From positions 1-19,271 of the forward strand of contig CAKONX010000016.1 of NCBI GenBank assembly GCA_934098345.1: a stretch of DNA of 19,271 nt, read 5' to 3'. The notes beneath the pieces were generated by a model. The model searched no databases and had not been told where the DNA came from. It was given only the letters and a program-made list of their open reading frames with translations. Positions within the stretch are counted from its first letter, which is position 1, and every line of letters starts with the position of its first letter. The stretch comes from an uncultured Bacilli bacterium (GTDB lineage: Bacteria; Bacillota_I; Bacilli_A; RF39; UBA660). Shown in pieces: positions 14,204-19,271 of this stretch. Made by a program: the position numbers and the translations under genes.

Positions 14204-15609
14204 TGACGAAAAATAAAATAATATTTATTTTAGTCGTTTTTTCTGTATTTATAAGTGTTGCTTATGCAGCTGAATTGATTAAAGCAAAAGAGGTTTCATT
14301 CAGTAATGGAATGTCTGGATTAAAAGCAAATAATGTACAAGATGCAATATCAGAACTTTACAATAAAAATATAAGTGAAACATCATGTAAAAATGTAAAC
14401 GCACCTAAATTAGGTGAAGGACTAATACCAGTTACAATAGATTCTGATGGAACTGTAACATATGCAGATACCTCAAAAGAATGGTATAACTATTGTGATA
14501 AAAGGTGGGCAAATGCAGTAATACTTGAAGAAGGTGCAAATTACAAAATTGGAGATATAATACAAGAAAGTGACATTCAAAGCTACTTTGTATGGATACC
14601 AAAATATAAATATAAATTATGGAATGTAGACACACCAAGTAAAGGAATACATGAAATAGAAATTGTATTTGACGAAAATGATACAACTGATGTAGAAGGA
14701 ATATCATGTAAAACACCAATGATAAGTGGAGAAAGCGGAAATTGTAACAATGGAGAATATATGACCCACCCAGCATTTATAAGCATGAACACAAATGGAT
14801 TTTGGGTAGGAAAATTTGAAACAGGATATAAAGGAGCAACTAGCACTACAGCAGCTCAAGTAAATGCAAATGATACAAGCAAAGTAATAATAAAACCAAA
14901 TGTATATAGTTGGAGAAATATAACTGTGTATAATTCATTTTTAAATTCATATAACTATCAAAGAGGTTTAGATTCACATTTAATGAAAAGCACTGAATGG
15001 GGAGCGGCTGTATACTTATCTCATTCTAAGTATGGAAAAGACTATGAATTGAGTAAAAATAATAACTCGGCTAATATTACAGGATATTCAGCATTACCAT
15101 CAACAAACCAACAAACATATCCAGCTACTTCAGGTAATGGAGATACTTATAATAAACCATATAATACAGAAACAGGATATTTAGCAAGTACGACAGGAAA
15201 TATAAGTGGTGTTTATGACATGTCTGGTGGAGCTTGGGAATATGTTGCCTCATATATGAATGGAAAATTAGGTTCAAGTGGATTTACAACAACGACTATT
15301 GCAGATTATGATAGTAAATATTTTGATACATATAATGCATCATCAACTCAAACTACTTACCAATATAGAATACTTGGTGATGCAACCGGAGAAATAGGAC
15401 CATTCAAAAGTTATTTAGATGGAGATAATGAATCTAGATATCATACAAGTTGGTATGGTGGACTTTCAATTTTTATTGATTCTTCATGGCCTTGGTTTAG
15501 ACGAGGTGGAAATAACGGTGATGGAGTTCTTGCAAGTTCATTCTATTTTTGCGGAAATTATGGAAGTGCAAGCGCTTCAGGTGGTTACCGTATAGTTCTA
15601 AGTCCATAG
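14203..15609 (+). CDS. Secreted FGE-like (C-type-lectin-fold) protein, paralogue B; candidate DGR variable protein
   Basis: A 468-residue protein whose ATG overlaps the upstream stop (TAATG), with GAGGT ~12 bases before it, so it is translationally coupled. The signal peptide ends at VAYA, before AELI. The body is highly similar to paralogues A and C: GLKANNVQDAISELYNK, EWYNYCDKRWANAVIL, YFVWIPKYKYKLW, GFWVGKFETGYKG, and STTGNISGVYDMSGGAWEY. The C-terminal block from WYGGLSIFIDSSWPWFRRGG to GGYRIVLSP aligns with the variable region of FGE-type DGR targets (RGG, then many substitutions, then GYR-V). Hand count gives ~42% GC over 15481-15600, above the gene body but below paralogue C. Synonymous codons at constant residues differ from C (GGT/TTT against GGC/TTC), so the two tails were not copied recently from one template. 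Confidence 0.75.
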   Translation: MTKNKIIFILVVFSVFISVAYAAELIKAKEVSFSNGMSGLKANNVQDAISELYNKNISETSCKNVNAPKLGEGLIPVTIDSDGTVTYADTSKEWYNYCDKRWANAVILEEGANYKIGDIIQESDIQSYFVWIPKYKYKLWNVDTPSKGIHEIEIVFDENDTTDVEGISCKTPMISGESGNCNNGEYMTHPAFISMNTNGFWVGKFETGYKGATSTTAAQVNANDTSKVIIKPNVYSWRNITVYNSFLNSYNYQRGLDSHLMKSTEWGAAVYLSHSKYGKDYELSKNNNSANITGYSALPSTNQQTYPATSGNGDTYNKPYNTETGYLASTTGNISGVYDMSGGAWEYVASYMNGKLGSSGFTTTTIADYDSKYFDTYNASSTQTTYQYRILGDATGEIGPFKSYLDGDNESRYHTSWYGGLSIFIDSSWPWFRRGGNNGDGVLASSFYFCGNYGSASASGGYRIVLSP

Positions 15610-15622
15610 GAAGGAAGTTATT

Positions 15623-17032
15623 ATGAAAAAATTAAAAATAATAAATCTATGTTTAATTGTGTTAGTTCTTTCCTTGAGTGTTGCTTATGCAGCTGAATTA
15701 ATAAAAGCAAAAGAAGTTTCATTCAGTAATGGAATGTCTGGATTAAAAGCAAATAACGTACAAGATGCAATATCAGAACTATATAATAAAAATATAAGTG
15801 ATACATCATGTAAAAATGTAAGTGTACCAAAATTAGGTGAAGGACTAATACCAGTAACAATAGACGGAGATGGAACTGTAACATATGCAGATACATCAAA
15901 GAGTTGGTATAACTATTGTGATAAAATATGGGCAAATGCAGTAATTTTAGAAGATGGTGCAAGTTATAAAGTAGGAGATATAATACAAGAAAGTGATATC
16001 CAATCATACTTTGTATGGATACCAAAATATAAGTATAAATTATGGAATACTGGAACAGCAAGTGAAGGTGTTCATGAAATAGAAATAGTATTTGATGAAA
16101 CAGATACAGAAGATGTAGAAGGAATATCATGTAAAACTCCAATGATAAGTGGAGAGTCTGGAAATTGTGATAATGGAGAATATATGACACAACCAGCATT
16201 TATATCCTTGGGAGTAAATGGCTTCTGGGTAGGAAAGTTTGAAACAGGATATAGAGGTGCAACAAGTGTCGCTACTGCCCAAGTAAACTCAAATGATACA
16301 AGTAAAGTAATAATAAAACCAAATGCATACTCTTGGAGAAATATAACAGTATATAATGCATTCTTAAATTCATATAACTATAAACGTAATTTAGATTCAC
16401 ATATGATGAAGAATACTGAATGGGGAGCTGTTTCTTATCTATCACATTCCAAATATGGTTTAGGTTATGAAGTTAATATCAATAATAATTCAAACTATAA
16501 AACAGGATATTCAGCATTGCCATCAACGAATCAACAAACATATCCTGGGACAAATGGAGATGGAACAACATACAATTCTGCATATAATACAGATATTGGT
16601 TATCTTGCAAGCACAAGTGGTAATATAAGTGGAGTATATGATATGAGTGGAGGCGCATGGGAATATGTATCTTCATATATAACAGGGAAACCTGGATCAA
16701 GTGGGTTTAGTACAACAACTTTAGCAAATTATGATAGTAAATATTTTGATGTTTACAATGCATCATCAACAATTAGTACTTATCAATACAGAATATTAGG
16801 AGATGCAACCGGAGAGATGGGACCATTTAAACAATACTTAGACGGAGACAATAACTCAAGATACCACTCTAGCTGGTATGGCGACAATTCGCACTTTGCG
16901 GACTCTTCTAACCCTTGGTTCTCTCGAGGCGGGCTTTACACTGCTGGCGTGCTGTCTGGGGCTTTCTATTTCACTAGGGTCACTGGAGGGACGTTCAGCT
17001 ACGCTGGTTACCGTATAGTATTAACTCCTTAA
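15623..17032 (+). CDS. Secreted FGE-like (C-type-lectin-fold) protein, paralogue C; strongest DGR variable-protein candidate
   Basis: A 469-residue protein with GGAAGG before ATG 15623. The signal peptide is residues 1-23 (ending SVAYA). The NVQDAISELYNK module follows, then the FGE-like domain with YFVWIPKYKYKLW near 128-139, GFWVGKFETGYRG near 200 and YDMSGGAWEY near 338. The C-terminal tail (residues ~422-466) runs from NSHFADSSNPWFSRGG to AGYRIVLTP. Its DNA (16881-17020) is ~54% GC and ~16% A by hand count, against ~30% GC and ~45% A in a sampled body segment (16021-16080). Residues between the fixed landmarks W-F-RGG, AFYF, TGG and GYRIVL are largely encoded by NNT/NNC codons without A at the first two positions. 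A terminator follows. The tail may be the product of mutagenic retrohoming or of acquired foreign DNA. Confidence 0.78.
   Translation: MKKLKIINLCLIVLVLSLSVAYAAELIKAKEVSFSNGMSGLKANNVQDAISELYNKNISDTSCKNVSVPKLGEGLIPVTIDGDGTVTYADTSKSWYNYCDKIWANAVILEDGASYKVGDIIQESDIQSYFVWIPKYKYKLWNTGTASEGVHEIEIVFDETDTEDVEGISCKTPMISGESGNCDNGEYMTQPAFISLGVNGFWVGKFETGYRGATSVATAQVNSNDTSKVIIKPNAYSWRNITVYNAFLNSYNYKRNLDSHMMKNTEWGAVSYLSHSKYGLGYEVNINNNSNYKTGYSALPSTNQQTYPGTNGDGTTYNSAYNTDIGYLASTSGNISGVYDMSGGAWEYVSSYITGKPGSSGFSTTTLANYDSKYFDVYNASSTISTYQYRILGDATGEMGPFKQYLDGDNNSRYHSSWYGDNSHFADSSNPWFSRGGLYTAGVLSGAFYFTRVTGGTFSYAGYRIVLTP
16881..17020 (+). other. Putative DGR variable region (VR) of paralogue C
   Basis: A 140-base stretch at the 3' end of the gene with about 75 G/C and only about 22 A by hand count. 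Its boundaries coincide with the protein region that differs between paralogues. The 3' boundary is GGTTACCGTATAGT, shared exactly with paralogue B and largely with A (CGTATAGTATTAAC), and would correspond to the constant 3' anchor of a VR. No matching template repeat is present in the window. Confidence 0.5.
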
Positions 17033-17060
17033 ACAATAGAATGTATGTCTATTGTTTTTT
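17031..17060 (+). terminator. Rho-independent terminator after paralogue C
   Basis: AAACAATAGA (17031-17040) pairs perfectly with TCTATTGTTT (17048-17057) around a seven-base loop and continues into T's. It begins at the stop codon. Confidence 0.88.
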
Positions 17061-17061
17061 G

Positions 17062-17090
17062 TTGTTTAAAAGTATCTATTTTGATACAAT
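17062..17090 (+). promoter_or_regulatory. Promoter of the fmt operon
   Basis: TTGTTT (17062-17067), a 17-base spacer and TACAAT (17085-17090) with TGA just before it (extended -10). The predicted start near 17097 coincides with the GGTGA ribosome site at 17097-17101, so the leader is about 10 bases. Confidence 0.65.
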
Positions 17091-17106
17091 ATAAGTGGTG
17101 AAATAT

Positions 17107-18039
17107 ATGAAAGATAAACGTGTGGTATTTATGGGAACTCCTAATTTTTCAGTTCCTGTTTTAGAAAAATTAATTGAAAATACTAATGTAGTATTAGTTG
17201 TAACAAAAAAAGATTCATTTGTTGGTAGAAAAAAAGTATTAACTGAATCTCCTGTAGCGCTTTGTGCTCATGAACATGATATTGAAGTTTTTAAACCAAA
17301 TAAACTTAAAGACGACTATGAATATATTCTAAATAAAAAACCAGATATCATCATTACTTGTGCTTATGGTAATATTGTTCCTAAAGTAATTCTAGATTAT
17401 CCTGAATATGGATGTATTAATGTTCATGCATCTTTACTTCCAAAGTATAGAGGGGCAAGTCCAATAGTTTCTTGTTTACTTAATGGAGAAGAAGAAACTG
17501 GGGTAACTTTAATGTATATGGATGAAGGAATAGATACTGGTAATATTATTATGTCTAGAAGTATAAAAATTGATGAAGAAGATAATTCTTTAAGTCTTTC
17601 TAATAAACTAAGTGAACTTGGCGCGAATCTATTAATCGATACTTTACCTAAAATCTTTGAAGGTGAAAATTTTGATATACCTCAAGATAATGAAGAAGCA
17701 ACTTATGTTGGACTTACTAAAAGAGAAGATGAACATATAGATTTTTCAGATACAATTAAAAATATAAAAAATAAAGTACGTGCTTTTGCTCCTAATCCTT
17801 ATGCATTTATTATGATAGATGATGTTGAATATAAAGTAAGTAAAGTAAATGTTGAAAAGTGTGAAACAACTGATATAGGTATTATTAAAAGTGTTACTAA
17901 AAATTCAATAGATGTATCTGCAAGTGATGGAATTGTTCATATAACTAGAATTAAACCATCTGGTAAAAAAGAAATGAGTGTTAAAGAATATTTTAATGGT
18001 TTTGATAAAAATAAATTAATAAATAAAAAGGTTGATTAG
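17107..18039 (+). CDS. fmt: Methionyl-tRNA formyltransferase
   Basis: A 310-residue protein, the normal family length. ATG 17107 follows GGTGA by 5-6 bases; an in-frame GTG at 17095 lies at the predicted transcription start and is rejected. The N-terminal domain has VVFMGTPNFSVPVLEKL, the formyl-folate site CINVHASLLPKYRGASPI with Asn105 and His107, and MDEGIDTGNI with the catalytic Asp143. The C-terminal OB-like tRNA-binding domain follows, with VRAFAPNPYAF and IVHITRIKPSGKKEM. It transfers a formyl group from 10-formyl-THF to Met-tRNAfMet in the cytosol. It heads a three-gene cluster with an unknown membrane protein and a phospholipid synthase. The usual neighbours def and rsmB are not seen. 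Confidence 0.97.
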   Translation: MKDKRVVFMGTPNFSVPVLEKLIENTNVVLVVTKKDSFVGRKKVLTESPVALCAHEHDIEVFKPNKLKDDYEYILNKKPDIIITCAYGNIVPKVILDYPEYGCINVHASLLPKYRGASPIVSCLLNGEEETGVTLMYMDEGIDTGNIIMSRSIKIDEEDNSLSLSNKLSELGANLLIDTLPKIFEGENFDIPQDNEEATYVGLTKREDEHIDFSDTIKNIKNKVRAFAPNPYAFIMIDDVEYKVSKVNVEKCETTDIGIIKSVTKNSIDVSASDGIVHITRIKPSGKKEMSVKEYFNGFDKNKLINKKVD

Positions 18040-18041
18040 TA

Positions 18042-18653
18042 ATGAAGAAAAAAAAGAAAAATACTGAAGAAGTAGAAATAGAAAATTTCCTAGATGTAAT
18101 AATTAGAAACTATAAAATGGTTCCCGGTTTTAGAATTGTTTTAAAATTAGGATTTTATTTCATCTTTATTTTTGTATTCTTATTAGTTATATCTATAGCT
18201 AATCATAGTAAAACTGATGAAATACTTGATAAAACTACAACTACTAAAGTAGAAGAAAATTTATCTAAAAACTATAGGGATTATATAAGTGATCTTTCTA
18301 ATATAAAAAAGGAAGTAGTTTCTATAAATGATTATAAATTAAATTTAGATATTGGAGAAAATATTACAGGTTATTTAGAAACAGCTGATAATATTAAAAA
18401 AATTATTATAAAAGATAGTCAATTATATGAAATTATAAATAATGAAGAAATATTGAATTCTGAATTTAGTGATATTGATTTAACTTATTTAAACGTAGTA
18501 AATGTTCAAAAATATTTACTTAATAGCAAATCTATAAAAATAGAAGAGAATAATTTAATTACTTATAAATATGATAATTTAGAAGTAATAATTAATAATG
18601 AAAAAATAGATAAAATAAAAATAAATGATAATTATGTTATAACTTATGAATAG
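18042..18653 (+). CDS. Single-pass membrane protein of unknown function
   Basis: A 203-residue protein that starts 2 bases after the fmt stop; AAAAGG lies ~11 bases upstream. It begins with a run of Lys, then a cytosolic segment (IENFLDVIIRNYKMVPGF), one transmembrane helix (~residues 36-58, LGFYFIFIFVFLLVISIA), and an extracytoplasmic domain rich in Asn, Ile, Lys and Asp with many short beta-prone segments. I recognise no family. Three short LDIGENI/LEVIINNE-like beta hairpins suggest a small beta domain. The tight position between fmt and the phosphatidyltransferase gene implies co-transcription, not a shared function. Confidence 0.75.
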   Translation: MKKKKKNTEEVEIENFLDVIIRNYKMVPGFRIVLKLGFYFIFIFVFLLVISIANHSKTDEILDKTTTTKVEENLSKNYRDYISDLSNIKKEVVSINDYKLNLDIGENITGYLETADNIKKIIIKDSQLYEIINNEEILNSEFSDIDLTYLNVVNVQKYLLNSKSIKIEENNLITYKYDNLEVIINNEKIDKIKINDNYVITYE

Positions 18654-18668
18654 TTAATAGGGGGATAT

Positions 18669-19271
18669 ATGAAAGTATTAGTAAATGTCTTAACACTTTT
18701 ACGTGTATTAGCAACATTTTTACTTCCAGTTGTTTGGAAACTATTTAGTCCTTCAAAAATACTTATATTTGTAATATGTATATTACTTACTGATTTCTTT
18801 GATGGATTTTTAGCTAGAAGATTTAATGTTTCAACACTTCTTGGAAGTATTCTTGACTGTATTGCAGATAAATTATTTGGTATAGCAATTATTTTAGTTA
18901 TAGCAACATATTATAAATCATTTTATATAGTTTTACTAATGGAACTTATAATTGCATCTATTAATGTTATTGCTGCATTTAGAGGAGCTAAAACAGCATC
19001 TAGTATGTTGGGTAGAGCTAAAATGTGGGTTTTAGGTTTAGCTATAATTATAAGTGTGATTTCGATATTTAAATATAATTTAATGAGTTTTATACATATT
19101 GACTTATTAAATACTTGGCTTAGAACATTTATTGAATATGAAAGTATTATAGTCTTATTTGGTTCTTCAATAACTGTTGGAGCCCAAATGATGGTTGCAA
19201 TTGATTATTTAGTTAAAATTATAAAAGAGATTAAAGATAATAATAAAAAAATTAAATATGATTTTAAAAGT
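18669..19271 (+). CDS. CDP-alcohol phosphatidyltransferase (PgsA-like), cut by window end
   Basis: ATG 18669 follows GGGGG by four bases, and the frame stays open for 201 codons to the window edge. Residues 42-67 contain the complete family signature D-x2-DG-x2-AR-x8-G-x3-D-x3-D (TDFFDGFLARRFNVSTLLGS then ILDCIADK; Asp42, Asp45, Asp63, Asp67). Several transmembrane helices follow. This enzyme class transfers a phosphatidyl group from CDP-diacylglycerol to an alcohol; glycerol-3-phosphate (PgsA) is the commonest acceptor in this group, but the acceptor cannot be read with certainty. It would be the third gene of the fmt cluster. Confidence 0.9.
   Translation, partial: MKVLVNVLTLLRVLATFLLPVVWKLFSPSKILIFVICILLTDFFDGFLARRFNVSTLLGSILDCIADKLFGIAIILVIATYYKSFYIVLLMELIIASINVIAAFRGAKTASSMLGRAKMWVLGLAIIISVISIFKYNLMSFIHIDLLNTWLRTFIEYESIIVLFGSSITVGAQMMVAIDYLVKIIKEIKDNNKKIKYDFKS

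Larger units (their letters stand above)
14203..17032 (+). repeat. Tandem ~1.4-kb gene repeat (paralogues B and C; diverged third copy at 12185-13582)
   Basis: B and C share long near-identical stretches, for example the signal-peptide end through NVQDAISELYNK (about 14262-14380 and 15684-15800). They stay alignable without large gaps until the last ~50 codons. Paralogue A has the same layout with lower identity. The array could support gene conversion or unequal crossing-over. Confidence 0.8.

Noticed and set aside
12294..16700. Several open minus-strand frames of 70-170 codons inside the FGE-like genes and in the 13601 gene
   Set aside because: They encode Leu/His/Tyr/Ile-rich strings without ribosome sites or recognisable motifs, and arise because A-rich plus-strand codons rarely give stops on the other strand.
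12185..17032. Enzymatic formylglycine-generating activity for paralogues A-C
   Set aside because: The fold signature YDMSGGAWEY is shared, but the proteins are secreted, carry long unrelated N-terminal regions and show no recognisable catalytic Cys pair or sulfatase neighbour. A binding role fits better.
17021..17106. Template repeat downstream of paralogue C, the usual place in a DGR cassette
   Set aside because: The 75 bases between the stop codon and fmt hold only a terminator and the fmt promoter. There is no sequence resembling the tail.
1..19271. TGA recoded as tryptophan (mycoplasma-like code)
   Set aside because: Tryptophan positions in conserved motifs are TGG throughout, and no conserved protein is interrupted by TGA in frame.

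Overview
The window comes from a very AT-rich, low-GC Gram-positive-type (Firmicutes/Bacilli-like) genome. Gene starts carry AAGGAG/GGTGA-type Shine-Dalgarno sites and sigma-A-like promoters. TGA is not used as a sense codon. No tRNA, rRNA, CRISPR array, transposase, integrase or reverse transcriptase is visible. The mixture of an envelope-building set with large Asn/Thr-rich secreted repeat-family proteins fits an uncultured gut Bacilli/RF39-like or Erysipelotrichia-like lineage, but that placement is inference.

Layout. 1-233 is the N-terminal part of a membrane-anchored PTS EIIB-like protein (minus strand) that lacks the phosphoacceptor Cys. 332-1325 holds an RDD membrane protein and YidD. 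1461-2645 is a secreted protein joining a TasA/pilin-like N-terminal module to a DUF6273-like C-type-lectin-like tail. 2673-7312 is a housekeeping block: TmcAL, a deoxyribosyltransferase-like protein, a small protein with faint GerQ resemblance, a SEDS glycosyltransferase, a Tyr-rich miniprotein, a metallophosphoesterase and a CPBP protease. 7438-12076 is a five-gene Tad-like pilus or secretion operon: two CpaB/SAF proteins, the CpaF/TadA ATPase, TadB and TadC. 12185-17032 is a four-gene operon of secreted proteins: three ~465-residue paralogues with a formylglycine-generating-enzyme-like (C-type lectin) fold, plus a stand-alone pilin-like module. 17107-19271 is fmt, an unknown membrane protein, and a CDP-alcohol phosphatidyltransferase cut by the window end.

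How it may work together. The four large secreted proteins look like the target ('variable') proteins of diversity-generating retroelements (DGRs). The three FGE-like paralogues are similar until the C-terminal 45-50 residues, which diverge sharply and then reconverge on a constant GYRIVL(T/S)P end. In the third paralogue this tail is ~54% GC and ~16% A, against ~30% GC and ~45% A in a sampled part of the gene body. Adenine depletion is the trace expected from adenine-specific mutagenic retrohoming. No reverse transcriptase, Avd or template repeat lies in the window, so any active DGR would have to act in trans. Because a Tad-like export machine lies directly upstream of the three-paralogue operon and the DUF6273 protein carries a pilin-like module, a testable model is a Tad-like pilus or surface machine displaying diversified lectin-like tips. 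The promoters of the DUF6273 gene and of the paralogue operon share an unusual architecture: an inverted repeat at about -61, a TTGTATAMT -10, no good -35, and a near-identical SD leader. This suggests co-regulation.
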